A DNA stretch of 12,883 nucleotides from an uncultured Clostridia bacterium. Its GTDB lineage: Bacteria; Bacillota; Clostridia; Oscillospirales; Acutalibacteraceae. Positions 1 to 6,502 of this stretch are shown in pieces. Both the position numbers and the translations under genes were made by a program. Numbering within the stretch: the stretch's first letter is position 1; every line of letters begins with the position of its first letter. Below the pieces are notes generated by a model, which saw only the letters and a list, made by a program, of their open reading frames with translations, ran no database searches and was not told the DNA's origin. The stretch is taken from NCBI GenBank assembly GCA_947168785.1, contig CAMVNL010000021.1, positions 1-12,883 of the forward strand. The letters run 5' to 3'.

Positions 1-977
1 GCTTCCTGCAATGCCGTCAGCGTCGCCGGATCAAAGGGGATCGGCTCCTCGTCGATGCGCGCCTGAACGGCGTCGAGCGCCTCGTCAAAGGCCGCGTTGG
101 CCTCGATGACCTCCCGGATCCGGCCGTTGAGCGCCTCGATTTCCGCTTTATAGGCGTCCGCGGCCTCGTCGTAGGTGCCCAGGACGATGCCGTCGGTATT
201 GGCAAGGCGACGGCCGATGAGGGGCAGGTCGAGGCTCTCCCAGAAGATCGCGTCCGCATCCATATTGATAAAGAGGAACAGGTCCCGGTCGACCCCGCCG
301 GTGAGCTGCTTTTGCCGCAGGTCCTTTACCCACGCCCGCAGGCAGCCGGCGTCGCACACGTCGGCGTTGGAATAGGTGGGGATCACCGTGAGCCCTTCCC
401 CCCGGTAGATGAAGGTCAGCGGATTAAAGGCCTTTTCGTCCTCCAGCGGCGGGATCAGTGTGCGGAAGGCGTCAAAGGGGACGCAGGAATAGTACAGGCA
501 CACCGCCTTCACGCCCAGCCGGTTGTAAGTTCGCACCTGCGAGGGGGTGAACATGACCTCCTGCGGGCGCACGATGCGCTCATAGCTGCCGAACAGATCC
601 CGCAGGCCTGAGCCCTGCGGGTTGGTCGCCGCCAGCTCCACGGAGGCTTCCAGCTCGTCGGGCTGCATGGCTCCCAGTGCCCCGTTGGAATAGCCCATGA
701 TGATCTGCTCGTCGCCCCGCTCCTTCACCCGGCGGCGCATGCCCTCGATGATATCGGGCGCATACTCCGGCAAAATCTTTTCCAGCGAAAAGAAGTTTTC
801 GCAGTCCCAGGTGCCCTTCACGGGGATCCCCGCGTCGTTGAGCTCGTCCAGCGCCGCGATGATCTTCCGGATGATGCGGATATCAGAGCCGAAGCCCTGC
901 CCGTCGGGGGTATCCCCCCGGTATGAGTGGTAGCAGTTGACGTGAAAGCCGTAGGCAATATGGATATGCCGTTCCAT
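1..977 (-). CDS. GH38/GH57/NodB-like barrel protein, partial (C-terminus beyond left edge)
   Basis: An uninterrupted reverse-strand frame gives 325 residues before it leaves the window. The start at 977 is chosen because GGGAGGG (984-990) lies six bases upstream; an in-frame ATG at 983 touches that site. There is no signal peptide. The N-terminus (HIHIAYGFHVNCYHSYRGD) and the blocks TWDCENFFSLEKILPEY (57-73), GYSNGALGAM (95-104) and FINMDADAIFWE (236-247) resemble the catalytic-barrel superfamily shared by GH38 alpha-mannosidases, GH57 amylases and polysaccharide deacetylases. In that superfamily the first strand carries His/Asp residues, and a TWE/TW-type block follows. I cannot place it in a numbered family or name its catalytic residues; D240/D242 and H12/H17 are candidates. 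Residues from about 270 on are charged and helical. It is divergent from the isomerase and next to glycosidase genes, so a glycan-active role is inferred. The reading frame is certain and the family is tentative. Confidence 0.72.
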   Translation of the reverse strand, partial: MERHIHIAYGFHVNCYHSYRGDTPDGQGFGSDIRIIRKIIAALDELNDAGIPVKGTWDCENFFSLEKILPEYAPDIIEGMRRRVKERGDEQIIMGYSNGALGAMQPDELEASVELAATNPQGSGLRDLFGSYERIVRPQEVMFTPSQVRTYNRLGVKAVCLYYSCVPFDAFRTLIPPLEDEKAFNPLTFIYRGEGLTVIPTYSNADVCDAGCLRAWVKDLRQKQLTGGVDRDLFLFINMDADAIFWESLDLPLIGRRLANTDGIVLGTYDEAADAYKAEIEALNGRIREVIEANAAFDEALDAVQARIDEEPIPFDPATLTALQE

Positions 978-983
978 GCGCAT

Positions 984-990
984 CCCTCCC
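984..990 (-). promoter_or_regulatory. Ribosome binding site of the left-edge barrel protein
   Basis: The reverse strand reads GGGAGGG followed by ATGCGCATG. The spacing of six bases favours the second ATG (977) over the first (983). Confidence 0.7.
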
Positions 991-995
991 ACGCC

Positions 996-1024
996 ATCAT
1001 AGCATATCCGGCGGTGGGATACAA
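996..1024 (-). promoter_or_regulatory. Candidate sigma-A promoter for the left-edge barrel gene (extended -10)
   Basis: On the reverse strand, TTGTAT (1024-1019) is followed after 17 bases by TATGAT (1001-996). A TG one base before the -10 makes an extended -10. The -35 matches the consensus only at TTG. Transcription would start near 989, leaving almost no leader before the ribosome binding site. This is either an unusually short leader or a sign that the real promoter is elsewhere. Confidence 0.45.
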
Positions 1025-1090
1025 GGCGGCAAGCGCACAAAACCGCTTTTTCTGTTGCCCTGCGAACGGTTGCTTTCTCAAAAAAAAGGG

Positions 1091-1119
1091 TGGAAAACCG
1101 CGGCGGATTGTGCTATGAT
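1091..1119 (+). promoter_or_regulatory. Candidate sigma-A promoter for the isomerase gene (extended -10)
   Basis: TGGAAA (1091-1096), a 17-base spacer and TATGAT (1114-1119), with TG at 1111-1112 forming an extended -10. Transcription would start near 1126 and give a leader of about 120 bases before the isomerase start codon. I see no recognisable riboswitch in that leader. The -10 word is the same as in the divergent promoter at 996-1024. Confidence 0.5.
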
Positions 1120-1245
1120 GGTCACAGGGCGCGGAGAAAAAACGCACCGAGCTGCGGCGGCAGGAAGCCGTCGCCGGACCGTCCCTTTCCGCCGCGCTTC
1201 ACAGAAAAACGAAATGAACGCAAGCCAAAAAGGAGATGGACTGTT

Positions 1246-2043
1246 ATGATGAAAATCGGCGTGATCCCCGATTCCTTCCAAGTGCCCTTCAAAGAGGCGG
1301 TATCTTTGGCCCGGGACATGGGCGTGCAGGGCTTACAGCCCTTTGTGACCCGGGGCGAGATGGCCCCGGAAAACCTCACCGCTCAGGACCGGCAGGACCT
1401 GGTGAAGCTGGTACGGGAGAACGGCCTTGTATTCTCGGCCCTGTGCGCGGATTTCGGCCTGAATTTCAAGGCGAAGAAGGAAGAAAACGAAGAGGGCGTG
1501 CAGCGCACCATGCGCATGATGGATCTTGCGCTGGACCTGGGCACCCACATCATCACCACCCACATCGGCAGGGTGCCGGACGATGAAAACTGCGAGGAAT
1601 ACGCCAACATGGTGGCAACCATCGAGCGGTTGGGGAAATACGGCGACCGGATCGGCGTGACGTTCGCCACAGAGACCGGGCCGGAACCCGCGCTGCCCCT
1701 GCGCCGGGTGCTGGAGAAGGCGGATACGAAGAGCGCCAAGGTCAACCTTGACCCGGCCAACCTGTTCATGTGCGCCGGCGAGAACCCGGTGAACAGCGTG
1801 CGGGTGCTGCGGGATTATATCGTCCATACCCACGCCAAGGACGGGCAGATGAACCCCGACGGCAGCTATACCGAATACCGGCTGGGCGACGGCGGCGTGC
1901 CCTTCAAGGAGTATATCGCCACGCTGAAGCATGTTGGCTACGACGGGTTCCTGACCATCGAGCGTGAAGCCGGGGCCACCCGCATGGACGATATCCGCCA
2001 CGCGGTAGGGCTGCTGAAGGGCATTCTGGCGGAGCTGTACTGA
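1246..2043 (+). CDS. Sugar phosphate isomerase/epimerase (xylose-isomerase-like TIM barrel)
   Basis: The 265-residue protein belongs to the xylose-isomerase-like/AP-endonuclease-2 TIM-barrel superfamily, whose members interconvert sugars, inositols or keto-sugars using a divalent metal. The expected metal ligands are in place and in order: E143 (TFATETGPE), D169 (VNLDPANL), H196 in HTHAKD, and E239 (LTIERE). The H101/H106 region (THIITTHIG) forms the usual inner-barrel His strand. Length is normal for the family. The start at 1246 follows AGGAG (1231-1235) by ten bases; the open frame extends further upstream, but that part overlaps the promoter. There is no signal peptide, so it is cytoplasmic. 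It is followed by a terminator hairpin and then the dockerin gene. Neighbouring glycosidases suggest it handles a released sugar, but the sequence does not show which substrate. Confidence 0.9.
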   Translation: MMKIGVIPDSFQVPFKEAVSLARDMGVQGLQPFVTRGEMAPENLTAQDRQDLVKLVRENGLVFSALCADFGLNFKAKKEENEEGVQRTMRMMDLALDLGTHIITTHIGRVPDDENCEEYANMVATIERLGKYGDRIGVTFATETGPEPALPLRRVLEKADTKSAKVNLDPANLFMCAGENPVNSVRVLRDYIVHTHAKDGQMNPDGSYTEYRLGDGGVPFKEYIATLKHVGYDGFLTIEREAGATRMDDIRHAVGLLKGILAELY

Positions 2044-2089
2044 GAAGCCCGTGCGGGAGGGAATGCTCTCCCCAGCCGGTTTTAATCAT

Positions 2090-2120
2090 AAAAGACAGGA
2101 CGTTGCTTCCTGTCTTTTTT
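2090..2120 (+). terminator. Intrinsic terminator after the isomerase gene, abutting the next ribosome binding site
   Basis: GACAGGA (2094-2100) and TCCTGTC (2108-2114) form a perfect 7-bp stem around a seven-base loop. An A run precedes it and six Ts (2115-2120) follow. The next gene's AGGAGG starts at 2122. I found no convincing promoter between the isomerase stop and this hairpin, so it could act as an attenuator for the dockerin gene rather than as a plain end. Confidence 0.8.
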
Positions 2121-2132
2121 CAGGAGGTTATC

Positions 2133-4184
2133 ATGAGGCATTTTGCGCGCGCGGCGCTCTGTCTGTTTCTGTGTGCCCTGATCGGCGTCCTTCCGGCGCC
2201 GTCGTTTTCCGCTGCGGCGGCAACGGGAACGCTGGTGCTGGAAGGCGTTTCGGAAGATAACGCGGGGAAGAACAACTACCAACGCAAGGCGTCCCCCATC
2301 CTGTCCTATCTGAAAGAGGACGGCAACGGCGGCTACGTCCGCGCCAGCCATTCAATTGACGACGGGCTGACTGTGGAGTGGTTTTCATCGTCCGGTAAGC
2401 GGACGAAGCGCGTCGTCGCAGAGACGGAGCTGCCGCTGTTCGGCGGATTCTTCTTCGGAGAGCAATACAACTTTGCCGTGACCGGCGATGCCAACCAGGA
2501 GGAAGACCCCAGCGCCGAGGTGCTGCGGGTGGTCCGGTATGATTTGGACATGAACCGGCTTGACGCCGTCAGCTATTACGGTGCCAATACCACCTACCCC
2601 TTTGTCGCCGGCAGCCTGCGGTTTCTGGAATACGACGGCATGCTCTGGGTGTATTCCTGCCATGAGATGTATGCGGATGCATACGGCATTCACCATCAGG
2701 CCAATATGACGGCGGTGCTGCGGGAATCCCCCCTGAAGGCCGTGGATTCCATGTTCGGGATCGCCAACATCGGCTATTGCGGTTACGTGAGCCACTCCTT
2801 CAATCAGTTCATCGCCACGGACGGACAGACGCTGTTCCGCGCCGACCACGGCGACGCCCATATGCGCGGCGTCTGCGTGACGGCCATGAACCGGGGCGAC
2901 AAGCTGGGCAACAACGTCTACACCGTTCCGCTGGCCTTCACGGGCGATATCGGCAACAACACCACCGGCGCCACACTCGGCGGCATGACGGTCACGAAAA
3001 ACCGTCTGCTGCTGGCGGGATCCATTGACTCCCAGACGCATCCGTACACCTGGTTCTATGAGGACCCGTATCAGATGAACGTCTACGTGCTTTCGCTGGA
3101 CAAGTCCCTTGACGAGAGTGAAACGCGCCGGGTGGATCTCACCGCCTACCCGGACGACGCCGACGTGACCGTCGGCACGCCCCATCTGGTGAAGGTGGCC
3201 GACGACCGGGTCATGATCCTTTGGGAAGAAACGGCTGACGGGGTCACCGTGGTGAAGACGGGGCTGTTGAATGAATACGGCGTTCTGCAGGACGGGATCC
3301 ACACGCTGGAAGCGCGTCTTTCTGATTGCGCGCCGCGCCTTGGTGCGGAGGGAACCGTCTATTGGTATGCCACGAAAGACGGGAAAAGCGTCGTTTACCG
3401 CGTCGATCCGAACCGGCCGGACAGCTTTGTTCCGGCGGATCACAACTGGAAAACCGAGATCCTTGAAGCGCCTACCTGCGAACAGGGGGGACTGGCCACG
3501 CTGACCTGCGTCGTCTGCGGCAAACAGCAAAAGAACGTGGCGCTGCCCGCCACCGGTCATGACTGGGGCAGGTGGGATTACGTCTATGGCAGCGATTCTC
3601 ACCGGCGCGTCTGCCGGAACGACGAAACGCACGAGGAATGGGAGGCACATGAATGGGAGGTCCTTTCCACGAACAGGGCCGCGACCTGCACCTCGTCCGG
3701 TAACGGCGAGCGCAGCTGCGCCGCCTGCGGCGTGACGGAAACGGGCGATATTTTCCCGCCGCTTGGCCACGATTGGGGCGACTGGACCTACCGGACACCG
3801 GACGAGCACACCCGCGTGTGCGGAAGAGACGCCGCCCACACGGAAAGCGAAGCGCACGATTGGGACGAAGGAAAAGTGCTTCGCGCCGCCACGGAAACGG
3901 AAGACGGCAGCATAAAATTCACCTGCGCCGTCTGCGGCGGCACAAAGACCGAAGTCATCCCGAAGATCGGCGACGCGGAAGACTTCCTCCCGGGCGACGT
4001 GGACGACGACGGGAGCGTCACTTCGGCGGACGCCCGTCTGGCGCTGCGCTGCGCGGTGGCGCTGGAGAAATATGCGCCCGACAGCCGCGCCTACCGGGCG
4101 GCCAACGTGGACGACGACGATACCGTCACCCCGGCGGACGCCCGCCTGATCCTCCGCGCCTCCGTGGGACTGGAAACGCTGTAA
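2133..4184 (+). CDS. Secreted dockerin protein with Cys/His surface repeats and an unassigned N-terminal region
   Basis: The 683-residue protein starts at 2133, five bases after AGGAGG (2122-2127). Residues 1-30 form a signal peptide (basic start, LCLFLCALIGVL core, cleavage near SFSAAAA). Residues 31-435 are rich in beta-type sequence and match no enzyme family I recognise; a propeller is possible. Residues 437-612 alternate two short modules. Type A has a HxW start, a Thr-Cys and a CxxC (CVVC 459-462, CAAC 529-532, CAVC 598-601). Type B has GHDWG.W...H.R.C.R...H...E.H.W. The order is A-B-A-B-A. Residues 620-683 are a type I dockerin with two calcium loops: D622, D624, D626, T630, D633 and N658, D660, D662, T666, D669. 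Dockerins bind cohesins on a scaffold, so the protein is probably extracellular. Loop positions 10-11 are Ser-Ala and Pro-Ala, unlike the classic Ser-Thr. No catalytic domain is evident, so binding or structure is inferred. Confidence 0.88.
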   Translation: MRHFARAALCLFLCALIGVLPAPSFSAAAATGTLVLEGVSEDNAGKNNYQRKASPILSYLKEDGNGGYVRASHSIDDGLTVEWFSSSGKRTKRVVAETELPLFGGFFFGEQYNFAVTGDANQEEDPSAEVLRVVRYDLDMNRLDAVSYYGANTTYPFVAGSLRFLEYDGMLWVYSCHEMYADAYGIHHQANMTAVLRESPLKAVDSMFGIANIGYCGYVSHSFNQFIATDGQTLFRADHGDAHMRGVCVTAMNRGDKLGNNVYTVPLAFTGDIGNNTTGATLGGMTVTKNRLLLAGSIDSQTHPYTWFYEDPYQMNVYVLSLDKSLDESETRRVDLTAYPDDADVTVGTPHLVKVADDRVMILWEETADGVTVVKTGLLNEYGVLQDGIHTLEARLSDCAPRLGAEGTVYWYATKDGKSVVYRVDPNRPDSFVPADHNWKTEILEAPTCEQGGLATLTCVVCGKQQKNVALPATGHDWGRWDYVYGSDSHRRVCRNDETHEEWEAHEWEVLSTNRAATCTSSGNGERSCAACGVTETGDIFPPLGHDWGDWTYRTPDEHTRVCGRDAAHTESEAHDWDEGKVLRAATETEDGSIKFTCAVCGGTKTEVIPKIGDAEDFLPGDVDDDGSVTSADARLALRCAVALEKYAPDSRAYRAANVDDDDTVTPADARLILRASVGLETL

Positions 4185-4203
4185 CCCCGGCGGAAAGAAT
4201 TAA

Positions 4204-4225
4204 GTCCGGTTTCGATTTGCCGGAC
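4204..4225. other. Small inverted repeat just before the shared terminator
   Basis: GTCCGG (4204-4209) and CCGGAC (4220-4225) are perfect arms around ten bases, ending two bases before the large terminator stem. It may stabilise the 3' end of the dockerin mRNA. Confidence 0.5.
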
Positions 4226-4227
4226 GA

Positions 4228-4268
4228 AAAACGAAAGGGCCTCCGTTTTTTGCGGAGGCCTTTCGTTT
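4228..4268. terminator. Bidirectional terminator between the convergent dockerin and GH31 genes
   Basis: The arm at 4228-4245 and the arm at 4253-4268 (CGGAGGCC then TTTCGTTT) pair over about 16 bp with one bulged G. The loop is T-rich. Both ends are A/T-rich, so the reverse transcript also ends in a U run. It lies between two genes that converge, as expected for a shared terminator. Confidence 0.85.
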
Positions 4269-4327
4269 CAGGTTTTTGCACGGCGTGCTGTTTGTTTTCC
4301 GCCGGTCGTCCGGCATGTCGCCGTCGG

Positions 4328-6292
4328 TCAACCGACGCTGTCGGCAAAGCAGGCCAGCACCGGCGCGCCCTCTTTGACAAAGGCGATGAACTCATCCGGT
4401 TCCGCCCGGACGGTGTGAAAGCCCTGTTCATACACGCGGCCGTCAGTGGTGCGCACCCACCGCCCTGCGGGAAGATAGACCTCCTTTTCCGTCTGCCCCC
4501 GGTTGACGATGGGGGCAAAGAGGATATCGTCGCCGAAGAGGTACTGCTCGCCGAGGGTATAGCAGACCGCGTCCTCCGGATAGTCGAAGAACATGGGCCG
4601 CATCACAGGCCAGCCCTGTTCCGCCGCCAGGCGCATGTGGCGCTCGATATAGGGGCGCAGCCGCTCGCGCAGCAGCACCAGCTTTTTCAGGATCGCATAA
4701 TTCCGCTCGCCGAAGCTCCAAAGCTCGTTGGGGTCCCCGGTGGGCTCTTTCACGTCCCGCTTCTTTTCCCCGTGGCGGATGCGGCTGCCGTGCAGGCGCA
4801 TCACCGGGCTGAACACGCCGTACTGGAACCAGCGGACGATCAGCTCGCGGAACTCGTCGCCGGTGGTATCCGCGCCGTAAAAGCCGCCGATATCGGTGTT
4901 CCACCAGGGGATGCCGCACATGGCCATATTGAGCCCCGCCTTCACTTGTTTGGAAAGGCTTTCAAAGGTGGAGGGGATGTCGCCGCTCCACACCAGCGCG
5001 CCGTATTTCTGACTGCCGGGATAGGCGCAGCGGGTCAGCGTGACCGGGGCCTCCGCCCCCATGGCGCGAAGGCCGTCCCACGCCATTTTGACGTAATAGT
5101 AGGGATAGATCAGCGCCGTTTCGGCGCCGTCGCCCGCGTGGAAGATCAGGTTGCCGAAGTGCTTGGGATGGATCTCCGGCTCGGCCTCGTCCAGCCACAG
5201 GGCGTCCACCCCCTGATCGAGGTAGTTTTCCTTGATTTTGCCGAAGACAAATTCCCGGGTCGCCGGATTGGTAGCGTCGATCTCCGCCTGCGGGCCGTAG
5301 AAATCGAAGACGCGGTCGTTTCCGTCCTTACAGCCGATCAACAGGCCGTTTTCCTTCATATAGGCGTAGTTTTCGCTGTTTTCGTTGACGGTGGGCCACA
5401 CGGAGACCGCCAGCTTCACCCCCATGGCGTGCAGCTCCTCCGTCATGGCCTTCACGTCCGGCCAGTAGGCGGGGTCGAACCGGTAATCGCCCTGCTCCGT
5501 CCAGTGGAAATAGTCGCAGACGATCACCGAAAGAGGGATATTCTCCTCCTTGTAGCGCCGCGCCACTGCCAGCAGATCCTCCTGGGTCTCATAGCGCAGG
5601 CGGCTCTGCCAGAAGCCGGTGGCCCAATGGGGCATGACCGGCGCGTGCCCGGTGAGATCCGCCAGCGCCCGGCTGACCTGACGGGGCGTACCGCCCATTA
5701 CCACAAAATCCAGCTTGCGGGTCGCCCCCACGCTCCAGCGGGTGCGGTTCTGCGACAGCTCCACCGTGCCCACGGCGGGGTTGTTCCACAAAAAGCCGTA
5801 GCCGAGGGAGGAATAGACGAAGGGGATGGTACACTTGGCGTTGACGTGGCGCAGGTCGAAGGAACAGCCCTTCAGGTCGAAGAAACCGCTGGCCTCGTGC
5901 CCCAGCCCGTAAAAACGCTCGCCCTCCCGCGGTGCAAAGGTCATGCGGGCGGCGTAGGAGCCGTCGCCGTTCGCCTCGTAATGCCGCCAGCCGGAATTGA
6001 AGGTCAGCTCCGGCAGCTCTTCCAGCACCGAGCGGCCGCCGCAGTACACGGTCACCTTGCCGCAGCGTTCCAGCTGCAGCGTCACCGTGCCGACGGTCAT
6101 CAGCACGCAGTAATCCCGCTCTTCAAACGAACAGGGGGCCGTCCCCGGCAGCAGGGTGTAGTTTTCATCGAACGCCTTCCCGCCCGGGAACGCCTCAAAC
6201 CGCACGGCGTTTTCGCCGCAGGCCGTCACCCGGATCATCTCCGTCCCCCGAAGGAAAGTAAAACCGTTATCCGAAAACACGAAAGGTTCCAT
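4328..6292 (-). CDS. Glycoside hydrolase family 31 (alpha-xylosidase/alpha-glucosidase-like)
   Basis: The 654-residue enzyme retains the anomeric configuration and hydrolyses alpha-linked glucose or xylose from chain ends. An N-terminal beta-sandwich (about 1-215) leads into the TIM barrel (about 220-560) and C-terminal beta domains. The nucleophile is D368 in DALWLDEAEPE and the acid/base is D438 in LVWSGD. Other family blocks are GFWQSRLRY (226-234), CGIPWWNTDIGGF (459-471) and PVMRLHGSR (496-504). The WLDEAEPE form resembles GH31 alpha-xylosidases, but specificity cannot be fixed by eye. The start at 6292 has AAGGAG (6307-6302) nine bases upstream. An in-frame ATG at 6352 falls inside the promoter -10 and is rejected. 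There is no signal peptide, so it should act in the cytoplasm on imported oligosaccharides. It is divergent from the lipoprotein gene and convergent with the dockerin gene. Confidence 0.93.
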   Translation of the reverse strand: MEPFVFSDNGFTFLRGTEMIRVTACGENAVRFEAFPGGKAFDENYTLLPGTAPCSFEERDYCVLMTVGTVTLQLERCGKVTVYCGGRSVLEELPELTFNSGWRHYEANGDGSYAARMTFAPREGERFYGLGHEASGFFDLKGCSFDLRHVNAKCTIPFVYSSLGYGFLWNNPAVGTVELSQNRTRWSVGATRKLDFVVMGGTPRQVSRALADLTGHAPVMPHWATGFWQSRLRYETQEDLLAVARRYKEENIPLSVIVCDYFHWTEQGDYRFDPAYWPDVKAMTEELHAMGVKLAVSVWPTVNENSENYAYMKENGLLIGCKDGNDRVFDFYGPQAEIDATNPATREFVFGKIKENYLDQGVDALWLDEAEPEIHPKHFGNLIFHAGDGAETALIYPYYYVKMAWDGLRAMGAEAPVTLTRCAYPGSQKYGALVWSGDIPSTFESLSKQVKAGLNMAMCGIPWWNTDIGGFYGADTTGDEFRELIVRWFQYGVFSPVMRLHGSRIRHGEKKRDVKEPTGDPNELWSFGERNYAILKKLVLLRERLRPYIERHMRLAAEQGWPVMRPMFFDYPEDAVCYTLGEQYLFGDDILFAPIVNRGQTEKEVYLPAGRWVRTTDGRVYEQGFHTVRAEPDEFIAFVKEGAPVLACFADSVG

Positions 6293-6300
6293 GCCGTCCG

Positions 6301-6307
6301 TCTCCTT
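6301..6307 (-). promoter_or_regulatory. Ribosome binding site that fixes the GH31 start
   Basis: The reverse strand reads AAGGAGA, nine bases (from the last G) before the ATG at 6292. The upstream in-frame ATG at 6352 would leave no leader for a ribosome binding site. Confidence 0.8.
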
Positions 6308-6350
6308 TTTTACCGGCGGGGGATTCTTGCCCGCGTCTCTTTTCTTTTTC

Positions 6351-6380
6351 ATTGTATGATAATAAAGCGGTCCGTGTCAA
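6351..6380 (-). promoter_or_regulatory. Sigma-A promoter of the GH31 gene
   Basis: On the reverse strand a perfect TTGACA (6380-6375) and TACAAT (6356-6351) are separated by 18 bases. Transcription would start near 6344, about 50 bases before the GH31 start codon. Confidence 0.75.
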
Positions 6381-6423
6381 GCCGGGGCAGCGGAAGTTTT
6401 TCATCACTTTTCTCCGTTTTAGG

Positions 6424-6451
6424 TTCACTTTAACGAATCCGTCCATACTAT
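6424..6451 (+). promoter_or_regulatory. Candidate promoter of the carbohydrate-binding lipoprotein gene
   Basis: TTCACT (6424-6429), a 16-base spacer and TACTAT (6446-6451). Each box matches four of six consensus bases, so support is moderate. It faces away from the GH31 promoter. Confidence 0.4.
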
Positions 6452-6463
6452 GGTCAACACAGA

Positions 6464-6478
6464 CAACCGAAGCGGTTG
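6464..6478. promoter_or_regulatory. Operator-like inverted repeat
   Basis: CAACCG-AAG-CGGTTG is a perfect 6-bp dyad with a three-base centre. It lies just downstream of the expected transcription start of the lipoprotein gene, a typical repressor position. The regulator is unknown. Confidence 0.4.
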
Positions 6479-6486
6479 AACGACTG

Positions 6487-6493
6487 AAAGGAG
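6487..6493 (+). promoter_or_regulatory. Ribosome binding site of the lipoprotein gene
   Basis: AAAGGAG lies three bases before an ATG at 6497 and nine bases before a second in-frame ATG at 6503. The spacing favours 6503. Confidence 0.75.
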
Positions 6494-6502
6494 AAAATGA
6501 CA

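Noticed and set aside
1090..1245. Upstream extension of the isomerase frame
   Set aside because: It overlaps the candidate promoter, has no ribosome binding site, and gives an Arg-rich stretch not found in the family.
2103..2132. Upstream ATG of the dockerin gene
   Set aside because: It lies in the terminator loop and would place residues before the signal peptide. AGGAGG points to 2133.
2385..3857. Long open frame on the minus strand opposite the dockerin gene (490 residues)
   Set aside because: It has an Arg/Val/His-rich composition without domains, no ribosome binding site, and lies opposite a gene with signal peptide and dockerin. It is an effect of high GC content.
4322..4337. CGTCGG/CCGACG hairpin containing the GH31 stop codon
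   Set aside because: It is a short GC-rich dyad, common in such sequence, and the real terminator lies just beyond it.
6293..6352. N-terminal extension of GH31 to the ATG at 6352
   Set aside because: That ATG overlaps the -10 box and lacks a ribosome binding site. A good site precedes 6292.
3773..6433. 886-residue plus-strand open frame
   Set aside because: It starts inside the dockerin gene in another frame, crosses the terminator and runs antisense to GH31. It has no recognisable domain.
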